From: JBJKRF01 sp046704785 | Lineage (GTDB): Bacteria > Chloroflexota > Anaerolineae > Anaerolineales > Villigracilaceae | DNA length: 17,359 bases | Assembly (NCBI GenBank): GCA_046704785.1 | Contig: JBJKRF010000104.1 | Location: 1 to 17,359, forward strand | Direction of reading: 5' to 3' | Shown here: positions 6,450 through 14,059 of the stretch, piece by piece | How positions within the stretch are numbered: the stretch's first letter is position 1 | How the letters are laid out: the number at the start of each line of letters is the position of its first letter | Translations under genes and position numbers: made by a program | The notes under the pieces: model-generated | Database searches by the model: none | Told to the model about the DNA's origin: nothing | What the model saw: the letters and a program-made list of their open reading frames with translations, nothing else

Positions 6450-7502
6450 TTAAAAATATTTACCAATCCATCTTCCAAACGCAAACAACGTCTTGCTGGA
6501 TGCCGCGAACAATAGTTTGTTGTTGTCCTCCTTCTCGAACCCCAATTTTTCTTTAAAGTCATACGATCCGCTACCCCAACGCAGGGTGTGATTATGATGC
6601 GCAAAAGCGACTTTCAGATTCTCGTACATCAAGATCAAGTAAATGAACGGTTGGTCCACTGTGCCCAGGCCGGTATTGACCTGCGCGCCGCAGTCTTCGA
6701 GGATGATATTGCAGCCCACCAGTTGCCCCTCGATGGTGGCATATACCCAGGTGCCGCCCACTTGATCCAGGTTTGTCATCATACCTTCAATCCACGGATT
6801 GAACGCCGAGTCGAACTTTTGCTCGATCCGGCGCACCAGGGGCATGGCCTCGGCCATGCGCTCCACTCGCGGCGAGGTGCCCACCGTCACGTTCAGGTCG
6901 CGCGCCTTGTTCTGGATGTACTGGTAGTGACGCCGAACCTTCTTATTGGCGGCCAGGTACTCGTCGAACGACTCCCACGACACATCCAGATGGGTGCCCG
7001 GCGAGGAGACCGTCAACGGGATGAACGTTTCAGGCCAGTCCTTCACCTCCTGGCTCGACATAAAATCGAACAACAGAAAAGACGCGTGCTGTTCCCTTTG
7101 GACGTCCAGCGCCGCTTCGGCCAAGTGGTTGCGCAGCGTCTCTTGCCTGTCATCTTCCGGCAGGAACAACCCGGATACACCGCCAAAAGGCGAGCGACAG
7201 ATCAAAAGCGGACGGCGCTGCAAGACTGCCGTCAGCCCACGGCGCAGCAGCCTGGATTGAACCGGCAGCGGCTCGTTCCCCACCAACCAGAGTGTGGCGC
7301 AGGCAACGGGTTGGCCCTGGTCGTAGGCGACGAGGTAAGTGGGTGAGCAATCATGCATCACCGCCTCGCCGTAGCAATACCATCGATAACTTGTAAAAGG
7401 TCGACCCTGGCTGATTCGCCTCCACAGGTCTTGCCCAATATCCAGGATAGTGGAATATGTTTTGACCTCGATCGAAGGAGCAGGAGCCGGATTCTTCATC
7501 AT
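6450..7502 (-). CDS. FemAB/GNAT-fold acyltransferase-like protein (BioF2-like)
   Basis: The 350-residue soluble protein looks like the double-GNAT proteins annotated as FemAB-like or BioF2-like acetyltransferases. The first half has WYCYGEAVMHD (41-51) and a strand entering CRSPFGGVSGLFL (102-114). The second half has the typical KVRRHYQYIQNKAR helix (188-201) and ends with RWGSGSYDFKEKLGF (308-322), close to the C-terminal hallmark of the family. Such proteins join amino-acyl or acyl groups to peptidoglycan precursors, exopolysaccharide or small molecules; the substrate here is unknown. Two adjacent ATG codons open the frame at 7502 and 7499, with no strong ribosome site. The gene starts 77 bp past cydC and is followed by the sulfotransferase, a pairing that suggests surface-glycan or metabolite tailoring (inference). 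Confidence 0.75.
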   Translation of the reverse strand: MMKNPAPAPSIEVKTYSTILDIGQDLWRRISQGRPFTSYRWYCYGEAVMHDCSPTYLVAYDQGQPVACATLWLVGNEPLPVQSRLLRRGLTAVLQRRPLLICRSPFGGVSGLFLPEDDRQETLRNHLAEAALDVQREQHASFLLFDFMSSQEVKDWPETFIPLTVSSPGTHLDVSWESFDEYLAANKKVRRHYQYIQNKARDLNVTVGTSPRVERMAEAMPLVRRIEQKFDSAFNPWIEGMMTNLDQVGGTWVYATIEGQLVGCNIILEDCGAQVNTGLGTVDQPFIYLILMYENLKVAFAHHNHTLRWGSGSYDFKEKLGFEKEDNNKLLFAASSKTLFAFGRWIGKYF

Positions 7503-7579
7503 GAGTCTTATGGCCTTATTTTACTTTTTTCGATGGGCTCGCCCCATTACTAAATGCTAAGTTGGCCTTTGCAAAACCG

Positions 7580-9313
7580 TTAACCGATCAGCGCGCGGTT
7601 TTGCAGTTCCCACATCTGCTTATAGAGACCCTTTGCCGCCAATAACGCGGCCTGCGTGCCGCGCTGTACCACCCGGCCTCCCGCCAGCACCAGGATTTCA
7701 TTCATGGCTTCCAGCCCCACCAGCCGGTGCGTAATCCACAGTACCGAGCGCCCCGTCGTCACCTGTTGGAGCGTCTCGATCAAGCGGCGCTCGGTGGCAG
7801 CGTCCAGGTTGGCGGTCGGCTCGTCGAACAGGAAGATGGGCGTATCCTTGAGCAAGGCGCGCGCAATCGAAACGCGCTGGCGTTCGCCGCCCGAAAGCTG
7901 CACGCCACGCTCGCCCACCTCCGTCAGGTAACCGTTGGGCAGGCCAACGATGAACTCGTGCAACTGCGCCGCCACGCAGGCCGCCTCGATCTCGGCTTGC
8001 GTGGCCCAGGGACGCGCAAGCAGCAGGTTGTCGCGCAGGCTGGCGTTGAACAGGTAAGTCGACTGCCCCACCAGGCTGAGCATGCGGCGCACATCCACAG
8101 TGTTGTAGTCGCGTATGTCCTGGCCGTCGAGCAAAATCTGCTCTGCGCCGGGCTCCCAAAAGCGCATCAGCAGGTTAACAAGCGTCGATTTACCTGCGCC
8201 GCTCGGGCCCACCACGGCCAGCTTCTTCCCGGCCGGTAACTCGAAATCGATGCCTTGCAACACCGACGTGGACTCGTAGGCGAAGTTCAATCCGCGCACG
8301 CGCACATTCGCCGAAGCGGGACGCGGCAGCGGTTGGGACGGCTCCGTTACCACCGGCGTCTCATCCGCAATTTCGAACAGCCGCCGCGCCGACTGCAGGT
8401 TGGCCTCCAGCAGTTGCGCTGCCTGTGGCAGGTTCTGCACTGCCTCGAAGCTCGCCATCGACCCCAGCACGATGACCGCCAGGAAAGTGCCTTTAAGCTG
8501 CCCGCTCGCCACCATGGGCACGGCCAGCACCAGCATCAGCCAGACGCCCAGACCCGTGAGCAGACTGTTCAACCCGGACTGGATGCTGTTCAAACGCGCC
8601 ATGCGCGTCTGCACGCGAGAGAGCCGGCTCCCCGTCTGCCGGATGCGCGCCAAGGAAGCCTGTTCCTGCCCAAACGCCACCAGGTCCGGCAGCCCCTGAA
8701 CGGCGTCCACCAGGTCGGCGCGCAGCGCGGCGCGCGACTCGACCAGTTCCTGCCCCGGACGGTGGTTGAGCGTCAGGTTCAGAATGGTCAGGCCCAGGCC
8801 AACTGCCAACAGGAAAGCCACGATCACCCCACCCAGCACGGGAGCGAACGCGCCCATAAAAACGGCCATCGCCAGTATCACCACCACGGCCACCAACGGC
8901 GGAGCCAGCACGCGCACATACAGGTTGTCCAGCGTCTCCACGTCGGAGATGACACGGCTGAGCAAATCCCCGGTGCGGGCGGAAAGCAGCCGCGCCGGGG
9001 CCAGCGGCTCGAGCGCCTGGTAGAACCAGACGCGCATCCTCGCCAGCACACGGAAAGTGAGCGAGTGCGAGGCCAACCGTTCCAGGTAGCGGAACACGCC
9101 ACGCGAGATGCCAAAGAAGCGCACTCCTACGATGGCGACTTCCAGATCGGCGATGGAGGGATGCAACGCCGCCGCCGAAATCAGGAAGGCCGAGGTGGAC
9201 ATCAGGCTGACGGAGGCGCCAATCGTCAGCGCGCCGAGCAGCACCGAGAGCAGCACGGCCGGCCAGAAAGGTACCACGAAGGAAAGCAGGCGGCGGAAGG
9301 TGGACATCCTCAT
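7580..9313 (-). CDS. cydC: CydC subunit of the CydDC ABC exporter
   Basis: This 577-residue half-transporter has a six-helix membrane domain (about 15-300) and an ATPase domain with Walker A GPSGAGKST (369-377), signature LSGGERQRV (473-481), Walker B FLFDEP (494-499) and an H-loop (ITHRL). Together with CydD it forms the heterodimeric inner-membrane exporter of cysteine and glutathione needed to assemble cytochrome bd and c-type cytochromes. The LISAAALHP segment with RGVFRYLERL (71-80) is typical of CydC. Its ATG shares one base with the stop codon of the upstream cydD (TGATG), so translation is coupled; an in-frame ATG two codons later is also possible. No cydA or cydB is in the window. 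An inverted repeat (7571-7604) spans its stop codon. Confidence 0.93.
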   Translation of the reverse strand: MRMSTFRRLLSFVVPFWPAVLLSVLLGALTIGASVSLMSTSAFLISAAALHPSIADLEVAIVGVRFFGISRGVFRYLERLASHSLTFRVLARMRVWFYQALEPLAPARLLSARTGDLLSRVISDVETLDNLYVRVLAPPLVAVVVILAMAVFMGAFAPVLGGVIVAFLLAVGLGLTILNLTLNHRPGQELVESRAALRADLVDAVQGLPDLVAFGQEQASLARIRQTGSRLSRVQTRMARLNSIQSGLNSLLTGLGVWLMLVLAVPMVASGQLKGTFLAVIVLGSMASFEAVQNLPQAAQLLEANLQSARRLFEIADETPVVTEPSQPLPRPASANVRVRGLNFAYESTSVLQGIDFELPAGKKLAVVGPSGAGKSTLVNLLMRFWEPGAEQILLDGQDIRDYNTVDVRRMLSLVGQSTYLFNASLRDNLLLARPWATQAEIEAACVAAQLHEFIVGLPNGYLTEVGERGVQLSGGERQRVSIARALLKDTPIFLFDEPTANLDAATERRLIETLQQVTTGRSVLWITHRLVGLEAMNEILVLAGGRVVQRGTQAALLAAKGLYKQMWELQNRALIG

Positions 9314-11031
9314 CAGGCGCTCCGTACCAGCCCGGCGTACACACCCTGCCGGGCGATCAATTCCGCGTGGCGGCCGCTCTCCACAACCCTGCCGCGTTCG
9401 AGCACAAGGATATGGTCGGCGCGGTAGACGGTGCTCAGGCGGTGGGCGATGACCAGCGTAGTGCGCCCGGCCATCAAGGCCTGCACCGATTGCTGGAGTT
9501 GCGCTTCCAGGCCGGGGTCCAGGCTGGAAGTGGGTTCGTCGAGCAGCAGAAAAGGCGCATCTTTCAAGAAGGCGCGCGCCAGCGCCAAGCGTTGGGCCTG
9601 CCCGCCGGAGAGTCGTGCGCCGCGTTCGCCTACCGGCGTCTCGAAGCCGGACGGCAAGCTGGCGATGAAGTCCATCAGGCCGGCCTGCTGACAGGCGCGC
9701 ACCAGTTCTGCTTCGGCAGCTTGCGGGCGGGCCAGTCGTAGGTTGGCAGCAATGCTCTCCTGGAAGAGATAGGGGGTCTGCGGCACCCAGGCAATAGACT
9801 CGCGCCAGGCGTCGGGGGCGAGCTCGGCCAGGGGCACGCCGCCCACGTGAATCTCACCGCTATCGGGTTCGATGAAACGCAACAGCAGGTTGGCAACGGT
9901 CGATTTGCCCGCGCCGGAGGCGCCCACCAGGGCGGTCATCTGCCCGGCGGCGAGGGCGAAGCTGGCGTCTTGCAGCGCGGGACTTTCCCGCGAGGGGTAG
10001 GTAAAGGAGACGCCGGAGAAGGTGATGTCGAATTTAACGGGAGTTTGGCTGCGGGGAGCCCGATCCGGCGCGCGTTGCGGGAGCGGGGTATCCAAAATTT
10101 CGAAGATACGCTGCGCGGCGCTGACTCCCGTCATCCCGGCGTGGAAGCGCAGTCCCAACATACGCAGCGGCAGGTAAAAATCGGGCGCGAGCACCAGCAG
10201 GAAAAAAGCCGGCAGAAATTGCATGTGATTGTAGAGCAGGCGCAGGCCGATTTCGACGGCGATGATGGCGACCGAGAGGGTGGTGAGCAGTTCGAGCGCC
10301 AGCGCCGAGAGGAATGTAATGCGCAGCACCTGCATGGTGACGCTGCGGTAGCGTTCGCTGACCTGTTCGATGACGTTGGCCTGGCTGCGCGACTGGTTGA
10401 GGGCTTTCAGGGTGGTGAGGCCCTGCAGCACGTCGAAGAAGTGCGCGGAGAGGCGGCGGAGTGTTTCGAACTGGCGTTTGGTCAGAGCCTCGCCGGAGCG
10501 CCCGATCAGGATCATGAAGAAGGGCACCAACGGCGCGGTGAGCAGGAAGACGATCCCGGAGAGTGGGTCGATGGGGAAGACCAACAGCAATACCGAGAGC
10601 GGGATGGCGACCGAGAGGATCAGTTGGGGCAGATACTGGCTGAAGTAGGATTCGAGGTTCTCGACGCCTTCGATGGCGGAGAGTGCCAGCTCGCCGGTGC
10701 GTTCGGACTGGGTGAAAGCCGGGCCCAGAGCGATCAGGTGTTCGAGCAGGTGCGTGCGCAGATCGCTCTTGACGTGTTGGGCCACCTGGTTGGCGCTCAT
10801 TTCGGAGCCCGAAATGCTCAAGGCCTTGAGTGCGATCACCCCCACCAGGATGCCCAGCGGGAGGCTCACCTGGGCAAGCGTTTTTCCCAAAATAAAAACG
10901 TCGTTGATGATGCTGGCAAAGAGCCAGGCCTGGAGGATGGTCAACAGGCCGCCGAATAATCCCAGCGCCACCGTCAGCGTCAGTGCAAGGTGCGTGGAAC
11001 GGGCCAGGGCCAGCAATCGGCGTGAGAACAT
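9313..11031 (-). CDS. cydD: CydD subunit of the CydDC ABC exporter
   Basis: The protein is a half-size ABC exporter of about 572 residues. Its N-terminal helices (ALTLTVALGLFGGLLTILQAW) and a SGxEMSANQVAQHVKSDLR stretch are typical of CydD. The ATPase domain has Walker A GASGAGKST, signature LSGGQAQRL, Walker B LLLDEPTSSLD and H-loop IAHRLSTV, all intact. It pairs with CydC, the next gene on the same strand. Two starts are possible. The ATG at 11031 matches the usual CydD N-terminus and has TATAAT six bases upstream, which would give a leaderless messenger. An ATG at 11079 has AGGA at good distance and would add 16 residues without likeness to known CydD. I prefer 11031, with moderate certainty. 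Confidence 0.92.
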   Translation of the reverse strand: MFSRRLLALARSTHLALTLTVALGLFGGLLTILQAWLFASIINDVFILGKTLAQVSLPLGILVGVIALKALSISGSEMSANQVAQHVKSDLRTHLLEHLIALGPAFTQSERTGELALSAIEGVENLESYFSQYLPQLILSVAIPLSVLLLVFPIDPLSGIVFLLTAPLVPFFMILIGRSGEALTKRQFETLRRLSAHFFDVLQGLTTLKALNQSRSQANVIEQVSERYRSVTMQVLRITFLSALALELLTTLSVAIIAVEIGLRLLYNHMQFLPAFFLLVLAPDFYLPLRMLGLRFHAGMTGVSAAQRIFEILDTPLPQRAPDRAPRSQTPVKFDITFSGVSFTYPSRESPALQDASFALAAGQMTALVGASGAGKSTVANLLLRFIEPDSGEIHVGGVPLAELAPDAWRESIAWVPQTPYLFQESIAANLRLARPQAAEAELVRACQQAGLMDFIASLPSGFETPVGERGARLSGGQAQRLALARAFLKDAPFLLLDEPTSSLDPGLEAQLQQSVQALMAGRTTLVIAHRLSTVYRADHILVLERGRVVESGRHAELIARQGVYAGLVRSA

Positions 11032-11037
11032 GACGGT

Positions 11038-11043
11038 ATTATA
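11038..11043 (-). promoter_or_regulatory. -10 element directly before cydD
   Basis: A perfect TATAAT on the minus strand ends six bases before the ATG at 11031, so transcription would start at or next to the A of that ATG. No good -35 is present (the best is TTGTTC, 19 bp upstream). If translation starts at 11079 instead, the box would be internal and accidental. Confidence 0.4.
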
Positions 11044-11104
11044 GTCTGCCCGCTTTGTAAAAGAACAATTCGGCACCATGGAAAATCCTAGAGAACCCCG
11101 AATG

Positions 11105-11113
11105 TGTTAAAAT
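11105..11113 (+). promoter_or_regulatory. Extended -10 promoter of the BFN gene
   Basis: TGTTAAAAT is a TGn-extended -10 with five of six consensus bases. It lies 23 bp before the BFN ATG, just upstream of the GAGGAG ribosome site. No clear -35 is seen, which extended -10 promoters can tolerate. The same pattern, TGCTAAAAT, stands before the ZIP gene. Confidence 0.5.
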
Positions 11114-11136
11114 AGGCATACTTTAGAGGAGCGAGC

Positions 11137-11823
11137 ATGTCTGAGATGGTTGAAGTCGTAATCGATAGCGTACGTGTGAGTTTGATGTCGCCTCAGCGCC
11201 TGGTCGTCCTGCGGGACTCCGGGTCTGAGCGTTACTTGCCGATCTGGGTCGGGCCGTACGAAGCCGAAGCCATCACGGTAGCGTTGCAGGAAATCGAGAT
11301 GGCGCGCCCGCTGACCCACGACCTGCTCAAGAGTCTGTTCAAGACCTTCAACGCCGAAATCAAACGTGTGGAGATCGTCGCGCTACGCGAAGACATCTTC
11401 TACGGCAACATCGTCGCCGACGCCAGCGGGCAGGTTATCAACATCGACTCACGCCCCTCAGACGCAATCGCGCTGGCCGTGCGCGCCCACGTGCCCATCC
11501 TGGTGGACCCGTCCGTGATGAGTTCGGCGGCCATCGTCCCGGAAGACGACATCCGCTCCCAGACTTCGCCGCAGTCCTCGTCCTTGACCGAGAAACGCCC
11601 CCGCTCCGGCACTTTGCCCGAAAAGTTTTCGTCCAGGCCGGTCAGTTCGGAGGAGACCTCGCGGCTCTCGGTTTTCGAGGATTTCCTGAAAAACCTGGAT
11701 AGCGACCAGCCGCCCAAGAAGAACGGTCCCAAATCGAACAAACCGAATAAACCGGACAAGCCCGACAAATCGGCCCCGTCCAACCCTCCTGACGAACCTG
11801 ACGACAAACCCAAGAAAAAATAA
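11137..11823 (+). CDS. BFN-domain (DUF151) nuclease-like protein
   Basis: The 228-residue protein has an N-terminal BFN domain of the bifunctional nuclease family, whose bacterial prototype is Thermotoga TM0160. Visible hallmarks are LPIWVGPYEAEAI (34-46), RPLTHDLL (57-64) and IDSRPSDAIALAVR (103-116). Members have been linked to DNase/RNase activity; the role in most bacteria is unsettled. After residue 135 a polar linker and a short RLSVFEDFLKNLD helix (176-188) lead into a Lys/Pro/Asp-rich tail (NKPNKPDKPDK-like), probably disordered. GAGGAG six bases before the ATG supports the start. It is divergent from cydD and lies 154 bp upstream of dnaB in the same direction. Confidence 0.9.
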   Translation: MSEMVEVVIDSVRVSLMSPQRLVVLRDSGSERYLPIWVGPYEAEAITVALQEIEMARPLTHDLLKSLFKTFNAEIKRVEIVALREDIFYGNIVADASGQVINIDSRPSDAIALAVRAHVPILVDPSVMSSAAIVPEDDIRSQTSPQSSSLTEKRPRSGTLPEKFSSRPVSSEETSRLSVFEDFLKNLDSDQPPKKNGPKSNKPNKPDKPDKSAPSNPPDEPDDKPKKK

Positions 11824-11912
11824 GCGTTCCCAGAGAATTCCAGTCTTAACGAGGGGCAATCACGCCCGGCCTCTCAAGATCACCCAAAAGCGCCATCCTT
11901 TTGTTATCCAAG

Positions 11913-11956
11913 AAAAGGACACGACCGTTGTACAATAGGAAGAGTCGTGTCCTTTT
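11913..11956. repeat. 13-bp inverted repeat around a -10-like box upstream of dnaB
   Basis: AAAAGGACACGAC (11913-11925) and GTCGTGTCCTTTT (11944-11956) are perfect inverted copies separated by 18 bp. The spacer holds TACAAT (11931-11936), a possible -10 box whose transcript would begin near 11943. The right arm ends in TTTT, so the structure could also be a bidirectional terminator after the BFN gene. The dnaB ATG follows 21 bp later. Operator and terminator readings are both open; the symmetry itself is certain. Confidence 0.6.
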
Positions 11957-11977
11957 ACGTCCCCAACGAGTCCGATT

Positions 11978-13360
11978 ATGTCTGAATTCATCCCTCCCGA
12001 AGCGCCCTACGAGGACGAGCAAGCCGCCCCCAGCGCCGGCGGACAGCCGCACAGCCGTGAGGCCGAAGAAGCCGCCATTGGCGCGGTGCTGATCAACCCG
12101 GAAGTCTATTACGACCTGGCGCAGTTCCTGCAGCCGGAAGACTTCTACATCCACCGCCTGCGCTTCGTCTGGGAAGCCTTCACCCGCCTGCACGAACGGC
12201 GCGTGCCGGTGGATACGTTGACTGTCAGCGAAGAACTGGAGGCCATGGGCTCCCTGGAAGAGATCGGCGGCCCGGCCTATCTGACGGCCTTGCTGAACCA
12301 GGTGCCCAGCACGCTCAACGCCGAGGCCTACGGCAAAATCATCGAAGCGGCCTCCATCCGCCGCAAACTGCTGAACGCCGCCAACAGCATCGCCACATTA
12401 GCTTACAACGAGGACGAAACGGTCGAGACGGTCATGGGAGAGGCCGAAAAGGCCATCTTCAACGTGGGCGAACGCAAACTGCGCCACGACGTACGCAGCA
12501 TCCGCGAAGTGCTCTCGGACTACTACGACCGCATCGACGCGCTGGCGCGCCGCCCCGACGACATCGTGGGCGTGCCCACCGGCTTCGTCGACCTCGACAA
12601 AATGCTCGGCGGCTTGCAACCCTCCGACCTGCTCATCACCGCCGGTCGCCCTGGTCAAGGGAAAACGGCGCTGATGCTTACGGTGGCCCACAACGCCGCC
12701 TTGGTGCATAAAAAGCGCGTGGCAATCTTCTCGCTCGAAATGTCGAACGAGCAGGTCGTGCAACGTCTGATCGCCCAGGAAACCGGCATCGACTCGCAGC
12801 GCCTGCGCTCCGGCAAGCTGAACGACGACGATTGGCCGATCTTCAACCACGCCATCGAAGTGCTCGGCGACACGCGCATCTACCTCGACGACACCCCGGC
12901 GCTCTCACCGCTGCAACTGCGCACCAAGTGTCGCCGCCTGCACATGGAATTCGGCCTCGACCTGGTCATCGTGGATTATTTGCAACTGATGGCCTCCGAA
13001 TCGCGCACCGAAAACCGCGTGCAGGAGGTCTCGTACATCTCGCGTTCGCTCAAACAACTGGCGCGCGAACTGGACGTGCCACTGCTGGCCGCCGCGCAGC
13101 TTTCGCGCGCCGTCGAACAGCGCGCCGACAAGGAACCGGTGCTTTCAGATTTGCGGGAAAGTGGGAGTCTCGAACAGGACGCCGACATCGTCATGTTCAT
13201 CTATCGCGACGAGAAGGACCCCGCCATGCAAAACGTAACGCACCTCAAAATTGCCAAACACCGCAACGGGCCGGTGGGCATGGTGGATTTGATCTTCCGC
13301 AACAACCTGACCAAGTTCGAGAACGCCGCCACCCGCACGGTAGATTTATCTGAAGTGTAG
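11978..13360 (+). CDS. dnaB: Replicative DNA helicase DnaB
   Basis: This 460-residue protein has the family length and layout. The N-terminal helicase-interaction domain begins at SREAEEAAIGAVLI (26-39). The RecA-like domain has Walker A GRPGQGKT (223-230), catalytic E254 in SLEMS, Walker B LVIVDYLQLM (329-338), AAAQLSR (371-377) and KHRNGP (427-432). The hexamer unwinds DNA at the replication fork. It heads a three-gene cluster with a DnaD-domain protein and a DnaC/DnaI-like loader, so the whole helicase-loading set is together. The ribosome site before the ATG is weak. No intein or insertion interrupts the protein. Confidence 0.97.
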   Translation: MSEFIPPEAPYEDEQAAPSAGGQPHSREAEEAAIGAVLINPEVYYDLAQFLQPEDFYIHRLRFVWEAFTRLHERRVPVDTLTVSEELEAMGSLEEIGGPAYLTALLNQVPSTLNAEAYGKIIEAASIRRKLLNAANSIATLAYNEDETVETVMGEAEKAIFNVGERKLRHDVRSIREVLSDYYDRIDALARRPDDIVGVPTGFVDLDKMLGGLQPSDLLITAGRPGQGKTALMLTVAHNAALVHKKRVAIFSLEMSNEQVVQRLIAQETGIDSQRLRSGKLNDDDWPIFNHAIEVLGDTRIYLDDTPALSPLQLRTKCRRLHMEFGLDLVIVDYLQLMASESRTENRVQEVSYISRSLKQLARELDVPLLAAAQLSRAVEQRADKEPVLSDLRESGSLEQDADIVMFIYRDEKDPAMQNVTHLKIAKHRNGPVGMVDLIFRNNLTKFENAATRTVDLSEV

Positions 13361-13387
13361 GGCGGCGCATCGAACGCCCCGTAGCTT

Positions 13388-14059
13388 ATGCCCCAATTTG
13401 ACGGTTTTTCCTCCTCCGAAACGTTCACGTCCTTACCCGACAGCCTCTTCCGTTTGTTGGGCGAGATCGACGACCTGAACGAACTCAAGCTGACGCTCTA
13501 CGTGCTGTGGCGCATCGAGCACATGGAGGGTGCTTTCCGGCGCATCCGCCGCGAGGAGATCATGGCAGACACAGCCTTCACGCAGACGCTCTCGGCGGCA
13601 GCGGTGGATTCCGGGCTGGAGAAAGCCGTCCGGCGCGGGACGCTGCTGCGGGTAGGGCAGGCAACGGGCGGCTCCTATTTTCTGAACTCGCCGCGCGGGC
13701 GGGCGGCGGCCGAGGCGTTGAAGAAAGGCCAGTGGCGCGAGACCGCCCGTTCCGAACCTGCCGCACCCGGCGAACGCCCGAACATCTTCAAGCTTTACGA
13801 AGAAAACATTGGACCGCTGACGCCGCTGCTGGCAGACGCGCTCAAGGACGCCGAGCAGGACTATCCGGCAGCGTTGATCGAAGCGGCCTTTGCCGAAGCC
13901 GTCAAACTGAACAAACGCAATTGGAAATATATCGAAGCCATTTTGAAACGTTGGAAGGAAGAAGGACGTGGCGAAAAGCAAGATCGACGAAACGCTGAAA
14001 AAGATCACGGACGCGACGTCGAACGCAAAGTTGAAGCGTTCCTCAAACGATCACGTTGA
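13388..14059 (+). CDS. DnaD-domain primosome protein
   Basis: The 223-residue protein has an N-terminal winged-helix-like region (about 15-100) and a linker. A C-terminal DnaD domain (about 132-192) is recognised by NIFKLYEENIGPLTPLL and the ending NWKYIEAILKRW, the usual N..YI..IL..W pattern. DnaD proteins remodel origin or restart DNA and help to place DnaB. It begins 27 bp after dnaB. Its last 31 residues are highly charged and overlap the start of the loader gene by 92 bases in another frame. A clear ribosome site is not seen at the ATG. Confidence 0.85.
   Translation: MPQFDGFSSSETFTSLPDSLFRLLGEIDDLNELKLTLYVLWRIEHMEGAFRRIRREEIMADTAFTQTLSAAAVDSGLEKAVRRGTLLRVGQATGGSYFLNSPRGRAAAEALKKGQWRETARSEPAAPGERPNIFKLYEENIGPLTPLLADALKDAEQDYPAALIEAAFAEAVKLNKRNWKYIEAILKRWKEEGRGEKQDRRNAEKDHGRDVERKVEAFLKRSR

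Noticed and set aside
8255..9427. Long plus-strand open frame of 390 codons opposite cydC
   Set aside because: Its translation is low-complexity (His, Gln, Arg-rich) with no recognisable motif, and it is the antisense of intact cydC coding sequence in G+C-rich DNA. The plus-strand frame at 9847-10959 opposite cydD is rejected for the same reason.
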